A stretch of DNA of 10,267 nucleotides from an uncultured Flavobacteriaceae bacterium. GTDB lineage: Bacteria; Bacteroidota; Bacteroidia; Flavobacteriales; Flavobacteriaceae. How positions within the stretch are numbered: the stretch's first letter is position 1; the number at the start of each line of letters is the position of its first letter. The position numbers and the translations under genes were made by a program. The stretch covers positions 1 to 10,267 of the forward strand of contig CAJXEG010000037.1 of the NCBI GenBank assembly GCA_913052425.1. The letters run 5' to 3'. Below the pieces are notes generated by a model. That model did not search any database and was not told the DNA's origin. It saw only the letters and a program-made list of their open reading frames with translations. Shown one piece after another: positions 1 through 5,989 of this stretch.

Positions 1-1526
1 TTTTACTTATTGACGGGATCAAATTGGACGATGCTCAGACAGGACACCATACCCTTAACTTTCTCCCACCCCCCCAAATGATCGAACGCATCGAAATCAT
101 CAAAGGCCCCGCTTCTAGAGCATATGGTCAAAATGCTTTTACAGGAGCCATAAATGTGGTAACCAAAAAAGAGACCCCTAGAACATTGACCTTGGATTTG
201 CAAAAAGGAAACTATGACCAAACCAATGGTTCAATTTTTCTGGGTAATACCACCGAAAAAACCAGCGTACTAGGATTTGTTTCCAGAAATACCTCTGATG
301 GCTATCGCTACAATACCGACTATGATTACAATCAATTTTTTGTTAAATCTAGTTTTAATCGTCACAAAACGCCCTTAGATTTTATTGGGACTTATTCAGG
401 ACGAAAGTTCGGAGCCAACGGTTTTTACGCCAACGCATCGGCCGTAGATCAATATGAGGAAACCCAAGCCAGTTTAGTTTCATTGTCTCAAAGACGTACT
501 AAAGGCAATTGGATTTTTAAACCCAAGGTCTATTGGAGAAGGGGGCAGGACATGTACGAATACATTCGCAACAAACCTGAAATTTACCGCAATCTTCATG
601 TAACCAACAAAGTAGGTACGGCTTTTGATGCCTCCCTAACATCAGATTGGGGGCTGACGGGCATGGGGGTTGATATTTCTCACGTTAGTATTCGCAGCAA
701 CAATTTGGGCGATCGCAGTCGAACCATGATGAATTTCTTTTTTGAACACCGATTCTATCTATTCAACAAAAGTGTAGACATTACTCCGGGTATAGCAGCC
801 AACTATTTCTCCGACTTTGGGAGCCATAGTTTTCCCGGTATCGACTTGGGTTGGCAGCTGAGTCCAAAACTCCGTCTTTATGCCAATACGGGAGCTACCT
901 TTCGCATTCCCACTTTTACCGACCTTTATTATTCGGACAGAACCACTTTGGGTAATGCCGATTTAAAACCCGAAGAAGCCCTTTCTAATGAAATAGGCTT
1001 GCGCTTTATCAGTTCCAAAGTCAATCTCTCTTTAGCCTTTTATAGTCGTAAGGCCAAAAACCTTATAGACTATGTCAAAAACGGCCAGGACGACAGTATT
1101 CCCTTCAAGGCAGAAAACATACAGCAGGTCAATACCAGTGGAATCGATTTAGAGCTCACCCACCGCATTCGAGTAAAGACCCTCACCCACGAGTTCAAAT
1201 TCAGTTATTCCTATTTGGAAAATAACCTGAAAAACAGCGGCTATAATTTTTCCCGCTATTCCATCAACAACGATCTAAAACACCATTTTGTGTCCAATTA
1301 TCAACTGCCGATTTTTAAAGATTTAAGCACATATTTCGTTTACAAATACGCAGAAAGAACCTCTGGCGATCCTTATTCAGTAGTGGATGCTTCTGCCAGA
1401 TGGACGCTAAAGCAGTTGGAAGTGAGTGTGTATTTTAACAACATTTTCAATACCGAATATTGGGAGTCCAATTTGGTACCTATGCCCAAGGGCAACGGAC
1501 TTTTGGGATTGCGTTATTCCTTTTGA
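1..1526 (+). CDS. TonB-dependent outer-membrane receptor, 5' end outside the window
   Basis: This is the C-terminal part, about 508 residues, of a TonB-dependent receptor: a 22-strand outer-membrane barrel with an N-terminal plug that imports a scarce nutrient using TonB energy. The frame is open to the left edge, with the first whole codon at base 3. The visible part begins in the plug (LLIDGIKLDDAQTGHH), followed by the plug signature IERIEIIKGPASRAYGQNAF and GAINVVTK. The rest has alternating aromatic/polar barrel strands and ends in GLLGLRYSF, a terminal phenylalanine typical of BAM-assembled barrels. The DAQTGHH stretch resembles plugs of BtuB-like receptors, but the substrate cannot be read from sequence. 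The signal peptide, TonB box and any carboxypeptidase-like N-terminal domain lie outside the window. Its stop overlaps the end of convergent recX by 13 bases. The family is certain; the ligand is unknown. Confidence 0.95.
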   Translation, partial: LLIDGIKLDDAQTGHHTLNFLPPPQMIERIEIIKGPASRAYGQNAFTGAINVVTKKETPRTLTLDLQKGNYDQTNGSIFLGNTTEKTSVLGFVSRNTSDGYRYNTDYDYNQFFVKSSFNRHKTPLDFIGTYSGRKFGANGFYANASAVDQYEETQASLVSLSQRRTKGNWIFKPKVYWRRGQDMYEYIRNKPEIYRNLHVTNKVGTAFDASLTSDWGLTGMGVDISHVSIRSNNLGDRSRTMMNFFFEHRFYLFNKSVDITPGIAANYFSDFGSHSFPGIDLGWQLSPKLRLYANTGATFRIPTFTDLYYSDRTTLGNADLKPEEALSNEIGLRFISSKVNLSLAFYSRKAKNLIDYVKNGQDDSIPFKAENIQQVNTSGIDLELTHRIRVKTLTHEFKFSYSYLENNLKNSGYNFSRYSINNDLKHHFVSNYQLPIFKDLSTYFVYKYAERTSGDPYSVVDASARWTLKQLEVSVYFNNIFNTEYWESNLVPMPKGNGLLGLRYSF

Positions 1527-1993
1527 TGTTCGAGTCTTAGGATGTTTTCCATGATCAGTTCTGTTTCCCAACCGCGGTACTGCATGGCATTCCAAACCTT
1601 TTTCTTTTGCTCCGCTAGTGGGTGATTTCGATGAGTTTCCCAAAACTTTTCGGCCAATGCCTGACCAGATTCCCAATAGGCTTTATCAGAAATTTCTTTC
1701 ATTGCATTTTTGATGTTCCAATCCGAAATATGGCGTTGTTTCAGTTCTCTGAGCAGTCGTCTTTTTCCCCATTTTTTGATGCCGAATTTTCCACGGACAA
1801 AGTGTTCTGCAAAACGCGTTTCGTTCAGATAATTTTGCTCAATCAAATGAGAAATAACAGTATCCATCGGGATTCCGAAGACTCCCAGTTGTTTGAGTTT
1901 CTGAGAGACTTCTTGATGGCAACGCTCTTGATAGGCGCAATAATGTTCTAATTTTTTTTGTATTTCTAATAAGGGAATTCCCTGATTCGGCAT
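1514..1993 (-). CDS. recX: RecX regulatory protein
   Basis: This encodes a 159-residue RecX-family protein. In characterised members RecX binds in the groove of RecA filaments and restrains RecA recombinase and co-protease activity. The protein is highly charged and all-helical, as expected for the repeated three-helix units. Visible hallmarks are CAYQERCHQEVSQKL near the N terminus, then LIEQNYLNETRFAEHFVRGK and WGKRRLLRELKQRHI in the middle. I start it at the ATG at 1991-1993 (MPNQGIPLLEI). A TTG two codons upstream is in frame but lies inside the predicted -7 promoter element. No recA is in the window. The 3' end overlaps the receptor gene on the other strand by 13 bases, so the two transcripts are antisense at their ends. 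The assignment is confident from overall pattern and length. Confidence 0.9.
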   Translation of the reverse strand: MPNQGIPLLEIQKKLEHYCAYQERCHQEVSQKLKQLGVFGIPMDTVISHLIEQNYLNETRFAEHFVRGKFGIKKWGKRRLLRELKQRHISDWNIKNAMKEISDKAYWESGQALAEKFWETHRNHPLAEQKKKVWNAMQYRGWETELIMENILRLEHQKE

Positions 1994-1996
1994 AGC

Positions 1997-2025
1997 CAAA
2001 ATTAACCAATTTTTGGAGCTTCAAA
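1997..2025 (-). promoter_or_regulatory. Bacteroidota-type promoter of recX
   Basis: Reading the minus strand, TTTG (2025-2022) is followed by 17 bases and then TAATTTTG (2004-1997). This fits the primary-sigma consensus of Bacteroidota: TTTG near -33 and TAnnTTTG near -7. Only three bases separate the -7 element from the recX ATG, which puts the expected start point at or beside the A of that ATG. That would give a leaderless mRNA. The elements are seen directly; the start point is inferred. Confidence 0.6.
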
Positions 2026-2034
2026 AACAGCTCC
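2010..2034. repeat. Two mutually exclusive inverted repeats between recX and bTHX
   Basis: GGAGCT (2015-2020) pairs with AGCTCC (2029-2034) across an 8-base loop, and ACTTTTTATTT follows on the + strand, so the shape resembles a terminator. The overlapping pair TTTTTG (2010-2015) and CAAAAA (2022-2027) would form an alternative stem using some of the same bases. The -33 element of the recX promoter lies in the loop of the first dyad, so it could equally be a protein-binding operator. Which role applies cannot be decided from sequence. Confidence 0.4.
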
Positions 2035-2074
2035 ACTTTTTATTTCATTAAATTAAAATCTCAAATCTTTAATT

Positions 2075-2185
2075 ATGGGCAAAGGCGATAGAAAAACAAA
2101 AAGAGGTAAAATCATTAAGGGTTCAAATGGGGTGCGTCGTCCAAAGAAGCGTAAAGCCAAAAGAACCCTTACAACTAAGGCATAA
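2075..2185 (+). CDS. 30S ribosomal protein bTHX
   Basis: A 36-residue, extremely basic protein starting MGKGDRKTKRGKI and continuing with KGSNGVRRPKKRKAKR. The pattern GKGD-R-(T)-(R/K)-RGKI, a glycine-containing linker and a run of basic residues is that of protein Thx of the small ribosomal subunit. In Thermus this is a roughly 26-residue peptide buried in the 16S rRNA of the 30S head. This copy has about ten extra C-terminal residues (ending TLTTKA), similar to longer Bacteroidota forms. It is a single-gene unit: recX diverges upstream, and a strong hairpin begins right at the stop codon. No Shine-Dalgarno sequence precedes the ATG; the leader is AT-rich (AAATCTTTAATT). It is easily missed because of its length. 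Identification rests on the N-terminal motif and is confident. Confidence 0.88.
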   Translation: MGKGDRKTKRGKIIKGSNGVRRPKKRKAKRTLTTKA

Positions 2186-2214
2186 AAAAACCGCCTTGAT
2201 CTCAAGGCGGTTTT
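2184..2214. terminator. Bidirectional intrinsic terminator between bTHX and rng
   Basis: A perfect 9-base inverted repeat, CCGCCTTGA (2191-2199) and TCAAGGCGG (2202-2210), lies between seven A residues (2184-2190) and four T residues (2211-2214). On the + strand it follows the bTHX stop codon directly. On the minus strand it lies just beyond the rng stop at 2218-2220 and is followed by seven U residues, so it should end the rng transcript more strongly than the bTHX one. Confidence 0.88.
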
Positions 2215-2217
2215 CGG

Positions 2218-3777
2218 TTATTTGGTTCGGAGTAGTCTTCTGTTTTGATCCAAAAAACGGAACTCCAAATAAAGGTAAGCATCACGGGGTACTATGCGTA
2301 CCCACTTTTTGTATTTAAAATACCAGCTGAACCGGATGGAGGGGAAACCGCTGGTTAGATAGGCAGCGACAAAAGGGTGAAGGTGCAATTGCAACTGTTT
2401 GTTTTTGTTGTGCCTATGCTCGACGATTTTGTCGAGCTCTGCGTTGATTTTGTCTTTTAAAACAATGGGAGCTTCAACCTCACCATTTTTGTTGGGATTG
2501 GGCTCTCGTGTTTTAATACTCATCTCGGGGCGAACCCTTTGACGTGTGATTTGGATCAATCCAAATCGCGAAGGCGGCAGAATTTTATGTTTGGTTCTGT
2601 CACTTTCCATCTCCTTTCGAAGATGTTCAAATAATTTTTTTCGATTTTCGTTGCTATTGAGATCGATAAAATCGACTACAATAATTCCTCCCATATCTCT
2701 CAACCTTAATTGTCTGGCAATTTCACTGGCGGCAATAAGATTGACCTCCAAGGCTGTTTGTTCTTGTGACTTGGCCTTGTTGGATCTGTTACCACTGTTG
2801 ACATCTATTACATGCAGTGCCTCGGTGTGTTCTATGACCAAGTAAGCACCTTTTTGCATGGATACTGTTGTACCAAACGCGGTTTTGATTTGTCTTTCGA
2901 TTCCAAAATGGTCGAAAATGGGTGTTGATTTATTTTTGAAATACTTAACAATGGATACCTTGTCTGGTGCGATGGTTTTCAAATAATCTTTGATTTCCAT
3001 AAGCATCTCCGGATCGTCCACATGGATTCCCGTAAAATCGTTATCAAAAATATCTCTTAAAATAGATGAGGATCGATTGATCTCGCTGAGAATTTTACTG
3101 GGATATTGATCCACTTTGATAAATTTCTCACACAAGTTTTTCCATCTGCCTAGCAGTTGTTGCAAATCGGCATCCAGTTCTTTGACCTTTTGATCTTTGG
3201 CGACAGTTCTGATGATGACACCAAAGCCTTTGGGTCGAATGCTTTTGACCAGTTTTTTTAACCGATTTTTTTCGGCATTGCTTTCAATTTTTTGTGAAAT
3301 TGAAATGCGATCTGAAAAGGGAATGAGTACCATGAATCTCCCCGCGAGGGACAACTCTGAACTTACTCTTGGTCCCTTGGTGGAGATGGGTTCCTTGACA
3401 ATCTGAACAAGAATTTGTTGTTGGGTCTTCAAATAATCTTGTATAGATCCATCCTTGGGTATTTCTTTTTCAAAACGAAAATTCTTTAAAGAATAATCTT
3501 TGATTTTACCTGAGCTTACCTGTTTAAAATATTTTAATAAAGTAGGGAGATTGGGTCCTAAATCATGATAGTGCAAAAAACCATCTTTTTCATGACCAAC
3601 GCCGACAAAAGCAGCGTTGAGACCGGAAACGGGTTTTCTGATTTTGGCGGCATAAATGTCACCTACAGAAAACTTATTATTATCTACTTCTTTATTGAGC
3701 TCAATTAACTTTCCATCCTTGAGCAGTGCAAAATCAACAGCAGAGGAATTCGATCGTATTATCAGTTCTTTATTCAC
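2218..3777 (-). CDS. rng: Ribonuclease E/G family endoribonuclease
   Basis: A 519-residue RNase E/G family enzyme, which cuts single-stranded AU-rich RNA during rRNA maturation and mRNA decay. An S1 RNA-binding domain (about residues 37-130, with VGDIYAAKIRKPVSGLNAAF) is followed by the RNase H-like and catalytic domain. The two Mg-binding aspartates are visible at D325 (ALHVIDVNSGN) and D369 (GGIIVVDFIDL); the intervening ARQLRLRDMGG is also a family signature. I chose the GTG at 3775-3777 because family members begin MNKELIIRSNSS. An upstream in-frame ATG at 3802-3804 would add nine atypical residues and falls in a hairpin loop. The E. coli Zn-link (CPxCxGxG) that joins subunits is absent; a cysteine-free NPNKNGEVEAPIVLK occupies that place. 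The gene is last in the hup cluster and ends at a strong terminator. Confidence 0.95.
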   Translation of the reverse strand: MNKELIIRSNSSAVDFALLKDGKLIELNKEVDNNKFSVGDIYAAKIRKPVSGLNAAFVGVGHEKDGFLHYHDLGPNLPTLLKYFKQVSSGKIKDYSLKNFRFEKEIPKDGSIQDYLKTQQQILVQIVKEPISTKGPRVSSELSLAGRFMVLIPFSDRISISQKIESNAEKNRLKKLVKSIRPKGFGVIIRTVAKDQKVKELDADLQQLLGRWKNLCEKFIKVDQYPSKILSEINRSSSILRDIFDNDFTGIHVDDPEMLMEIKDYLKTIAPDKVSIVKYFKNKSTPIFDHFGIERQIKTAFGTTVSMQKGAYLVIEHTEALHVIDVNSGNRSNKAKSQEQTALEVNLIAASEIARQLRLRDMGGIIVVDFIDLNSNENRKKLFEHLRKEMESDRTKHKILPPSRFGLIQITRQRVRPEMSIKTREPNPNKNGEVEAPIVLKDKINAELDKIVEHRHNKNKQLQLHLHPFVAAYLTSGFPSIRFSWYFKYKKWVRIVPRDAYLYLEFRFLDQNRRLLRTK

Positions 3778-3794
3778 TCTGATGAATTTTAGAT

Positions 3795-3869
3795 ACGACA
3801 CCATACAGCGTGTCGTTGTTAAACAATAAATATTCAGGATTTTCCTGAAGATACTGACTGAGTAGTATC
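3795..3869 (-). promoter_or_regulatory. Structured 5' leader of rng (three hairpins)
   Basis: In transcript order, three inverted repeats precede the rng GTG. The first is GATACT/AGTATC (3850-3855 with 3864-3869, 8-base loop). The second directly abuts it: TTCAGGA/TCCTGAA (3833-3839 with 3843-3849, 3-base loop). The third is ACGACAC/GTGTCGT (3795-3801 with 3810-3816, 8-base loop), ending about 17 bases before the start codon. None has a following U-run typical of a terminator. E. coli rne is autoregulated through hairpins in its 5' leader; a similar role here is inference. Confidence 0.55.
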
Positions 3870-3915
3870 AAATATCAATGAACTTTGGATGTGTTTTAAA
3901 GTGTATTACCAAACA

Positions 3916-4005
3916 CTATTTTTTCTTGTGGCGGTTGGCTCTTTTACGCTTTTTTCTTTTATGCGTGGCAACCTTATGCCGTTTTCTTTTTTTACCACTT
4001 GGCAT
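3916..4005 (-). CDS. Small, highly basic protein between hup and rng
   Basis: A 29-residue open frame begins MPSGKKRKRHKVATHKRKK and ends RANRHKKK. About two thirds of its residues are Lys, Arg or His, and there are no acidic residues and no cysteine. It lies 35 bases after the hup stop and 138 bases before the rng GTG, co-directional with both. From memory, near-identical short basic proteins occur in Bacteroidota in this same position, usually labelled hypothetical. The composition and the TxxKRKKR-type run suggest an rRNA-binding peptide, such as a lineage-specific ribosomal protein. A Flavobacterium johnsoniae ribosome structure reported an extra protein called bL38, but I cannot say whether this gene encodes it. 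That the frame is real is likely; its function is unproven. Confidence 0.7.
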   Translation of the reverse strand: MPSGKKRKRHKVATHKRKKRKRANRHKKK

Positions 4006-4007
4006 AG

Positions 4008-4025
4008 TTCAAATTTAATTTTGAA
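4008..4025 (-). promoter_or_regulatory. Palindrome with a -7-like element ahead of the small basic gene
   Basis: TTCAAA (4008-4013) and TTTGAA (4020-4025) form a 6-base inverted repeat in the hup-small gene spacer. On the minus strand the same bases contain TAAATTTG (4017-4010), a match to the Bacteroidota -7 element ending four bases before the ATG. No TTG lies at the expected -33 distance, so an internal promoter is only possible. A hairpin affecting translation is the alternative. Confidence 0.3.
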
Positions 4026-4040
4026 TTTATAATTGATTTT

Positions 4041-4331
4041 TTATGCAACTTCTACCTTGGATTTTACGCCATTCGTGAAAATTTTTGCAGGTTTGAAGGC
4101 AGGAATGTTATGGGCTGGAATATTTACGGCGATGTTCTTGGAAATATTTCTACCTGTTTTTTCGGCTCTAGTTTTGATGATAAAACTTCCGAACCCACGC
4201 AAATAAACGTTTTCCCCACTTTCTAATGAATTTTTTATTTCATTCATAAAGCTTTCAACAGTGGCTTGAACGTCAGTTTTATCAATTCCTAGCTGATCGG
4301 ATATATTGTTGACAATATCAGCTTTAGTCAT
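4041..4331 (-). CDS. hup: HU/IHF-family DNA-binding protein
   Basis: A 96-residue histone-like protein of the HU/IHF family, which works as a dimer that bends and compacts DNA. The N-terminal helical half (MTKADIVNNISDQLGIDKTD, then VESFMNEIKNSLESGENV) is followed by the beta-sheet signature VYLRGFGSFIIKTRAEKTGRN. The DNA-contacting arm reads ISKNIAVNIPAHNIPAFKPAK. The GRNPxTG of E. coli HU is replaced by GRNISKN, with prolines further along the arm (IPAHNIPAF), as is common in Flavobacteriia. Length is normal and the start ATG is clear. It heads a co-directional cluster with the small basic gene and rng. It diverges from mutY, with a -7-like TATATTTG 38 bases upstream of its ATG. Confidence 0.95.
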   Translation of the reverse strand: MTKADIVNNISDQLGIDKTDVQATVESFMNEIKNSLESGENVYLRGFGSFIIKTRAEKTGRNISKNIAVNIPAHNIPAFKPAKIFTNGVKSKVEVA

Positions 4332-4368
4332 ATTTTAATGGTATTATTATTAGTTATTTAAAGGCTTG

Positions 4369-4376
4369 CAAATATA
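4369..4376 (-). promoter_or_regulatory. -7 element candidate for hup
   Basis: The minus strand reads TATATTTG, an exact match to TAnnTTTG, which predicts a leader of about 34 bases before the hup ATG. No convincing TTG is seen 17-21 bases further upstream, so the call rests on the -7 element and its position in a divergent intergenic region. Confidence 0.4.
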
Positions 4377-4412
4377 AAAATTAAAATGATAATTCGTTCA
4401 GTCCTACCTTTT

Positions 4413-4420
4413 TATCTTTG
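4413..4420 (+). promoter_or_regulatory. -7 element candidate for the mutY-ssb-gldE-gldD operon
   Basis: TATCTTTG matches TAnnTTTG exactly and would start transcription about 34 bases before the mutY ATG. The best -33 candidate is only TTC (4393-4395), 17 bases upstream. The divergent hup element is 37 bases away, so the two promoters would lie back to back. Confidence 0.4.
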
Positions 4421-4457
4421 TTGTTCCTTTTTTTAACATTTATCATTTAAGACCAGA

Positions 4458-5504
4458 ATGAACTTCCAAAAAAAATTGTTAGACTGGTTTAAGGAAAACC
4501 GCCGGGCTTTTCCTTGGCGTGAAAACGCCGAACCTTATAATGTTTGGCTGTCGGAGATCATTCTGCAGCAGACAAGAGCTGCCCAAGGTCTGCCCTATTA
4601 TGAGTCTTTTATTTTCAATTTCCCTAGGGTTGAGCAACTGGCTGCAGCCAAGGAAGATCATATTATGAAACTTTGGCAGGGACTAGGCTACTACTCTAGA
4701 GCTCGAAATCTCCATGCCACTGCCAAAATCATCAACGATCAATACAAGGGTCGTTTTCCCACTGATTTCGACCAAATTAAAGCCCTTAAAGGGGTGGGAG
4801 ATTACACCGCCAGCGCCATAGCCTCTATTTGTTTTGGTCAAGAACAAGCGGTTGTAGATGGAAACGTATATAGGGTATTGTCGAGAATCTTTGGTATGGA
4901 TCAGCCCATTGATGTCTCCAGTGCGTACAAAATTTATAAAGAAAAAGCACAAGTTTTGATGAAAGGAGCCCCTTCAGGTGATTTTAACCAAGCCATGATG
5001 GAATTCGGTGCACTTCAGTGCGTTCCCAAAAACCCTAATTGTCAAGATTGTATTTTTAAAACTGAATGTGTGGCTTTCCAGCAAGCAAAGGTGAGTCTAC
5101 TCCCCATCAAAGTCAAAAAAGTAAAAGTAAAAAATCGCTATCTCCACTATTTTGTGTTGATCGATAAATCCAAAAACACCCTTTTGCAGAAAAGAGAGGG
5201 AAAGGGAATCTGGCAAAATCTTTATCAGTTTCCCCTAATCGAAACATTTGCTAAGCAAAAGTATTATCAAGATGATCAGCTTGAATTACTTATGGCCAAA
5301 CATCGGATTACCTCCGATTTTGAGGTTGACAAATGGAATGATCAGCCTATTTTTCACAAGCTTACCCATCAACATTTGGAAATTAACTTTTGGATTGTCA
5401 AACTCCGAGAGGGGACTAATTTAGACACCTCAATGAGTCAGATTCAGGATTATCCCATGCCTAAGGTACTCCAAAATTTTAGAGATAAATTTTTTATCAA
5501 CTGA
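4458..5504 (+). CDS. mutY: Adenine DNA glycosylase MutY
   Basis: A 348-residue MutY, close to the E. coli length. MutY removes adenine mispaired with 8-oxoguanine and so prevents G:C to T:A changes after oxidative damage. The catalytic glutamate is E33 in LSEIILQQT. The helix-hairpin-helix is LKGVGDYTASAIAS (about residues 110-123), followed by the catalytic aspartate D134 in VDGNVYRVLSR. The [4Fe-4S] ligands are C188, C195, C198 and C204, with the exact C-X6-C-X2-C-X5-C spacing. The C-terminal NUDIX-like domain (about 225-345) recognises 8-oxoguanine; where E. coli has FSH this protein has LTH in HKLTHQHLEI. It is the first gene of a likely operon with ssb, 46 bases downstream. The start is set by MNFQKKLLDWF, matching family N termini. 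All key residues are present, so it should be active. Confidence 0.97.
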   Translation: MNFQKKLLDWFKENRRAFPWRENAEPYNVWLSEIILQQTRAAQGLPYYESFIFNFPRVEQLAAAKEDHIMKLWQGLGYYSRARNLHATAKIINDQYKGRFPTDFDQIKALKGVGDYTASAIASICFGQEQAVVDGNVYRVLSRIFGMDQPIDVSSAYKIYKEKAQVLMKGAPSGDFNQAMMEFGALQCVPKNPNCQDCIFKTECVAFQQAKVSLLPIKVKKVKVKNRYLHYFVLIDKSKNTLLQKREGKGIWQNLYQFPLIETFAKQKYYQDDQLELLMAKHRITSDFEVDKWNDQPIFHKLTHQHLEINFWIVKLREGTNLDTSMSQIQDYPMPKVLQNFRDKFFIN

Positions 5505-5512
5505 TTGTGATT

Positions 5513-5534
5513 GATTACATTTGAAAGTGTAATC
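5513..5534 (+). promoter_or_regulatory. -7-like element and dyad upstream of ssb
   Basis: GATTACA (5513-5519) and TGTAATC (5528-5534) are a perfect 7-base inverted repeat in the mutY-ssb gap. Within it TACATTTG (5516-5523) matches the TAnnTTTG element and would give a leader of about 24 bases to the ssb ATG. No -33 TTG sits at the usual distance. It may be an internal promoter under a repressor, or a leader hairpin. Confidence 0.35.
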
Positions 5535-5550
5535 CGTAAAATCTTCTATC

Positions 5551-5973
5551 ATGAATGGTACATTAAACAAAGTTATGTTAATAGGCCACCTTGGAGATGA
5601 TGTAAAAATGCATTATTTCGATGGTGGAGGTTGCATCGGAAGATTTCCACTTGCAACCAACGAAGTTTTCACTAACAAAGCCTCTGGAGAAAAGGTAACC
5701 AACACCGACTGGCACAATGTGGTCGTTCGGAACAAGGCCGCAGAGATTTGTGAGAAGTATCTTAGTAAAGGGGACAAAGTCTATATTGAAGGACGAATTA
5801 AAACGAGAAAGTGGCAAGATCGGGATCAAAAAGATTGTTACACTACAGAAGTCAATGTGGATGAATTTACTTTTTTGACCACCAAAAAGAGTGAGGCGGA
5901 GGGATCAAATCCCGAGGCATCTGCCCCGCCGGCTGTGGAAGAAAATCCTCCGGAAAGCGATCTTCCATTTTAA
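5551..5973 (+). CDS. ssb: Single-stranded DNA-binding protein
   Basis: A 140-residue SSB, which coats single-stranded DNA in replication, recombination and repair and recruits partner enzymes. The OB fold spans about residues 4-108: LNKVMLIGHLGDD, FPLATNE, TDWHNVVVRNKAAEICEKYL, GDKVYIEGRIKTRKWQD. The tryptophan equivalent to E. coli W54, which stacks on DNA, is W54 here. A flexible Pro/Glu-rich linker leads to the acidic tip ESDLPF, the equivalent of DDDIPF that binds RecQ, RecO, exonuclease I and other partners. The protein is full length, with the start fixed by MNGTLNKV. It follows mutY by 46 bases and precedes gldE by 16 bases, so it probably sits in one operon with repair and gliding genes. 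Confidence 0.97.
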   Translation: MNGTLNKVMLIGHLGDDVKMHYFDGGGCIGRFPLATNEVFTNKASGEKVTNTDWHNVVVRNKAAEICEKYLSKGDKVYIEGRIKTRKWQDRDQKDCYTTEVNVDEFTFLTTKKSEAEGSNPEASAPPAVEENPPESDLPF

Positions 5974-5989
5974 TCAAAGCATAAGTTAA

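Noticed and set aside
1994..1999. TTG start two codons before the recX ATG
   Set aside because: The TTG is part of the TAATTTTG promoter element and would not be in the transcript.
3778..3804. Longer start (ATG at 3802-3804) for the RNase gene
   Set aside because: It adds nine residues with no counterpart in the family, which begins MNKEL, and the ATG lies in the loop of a leader hairpin.
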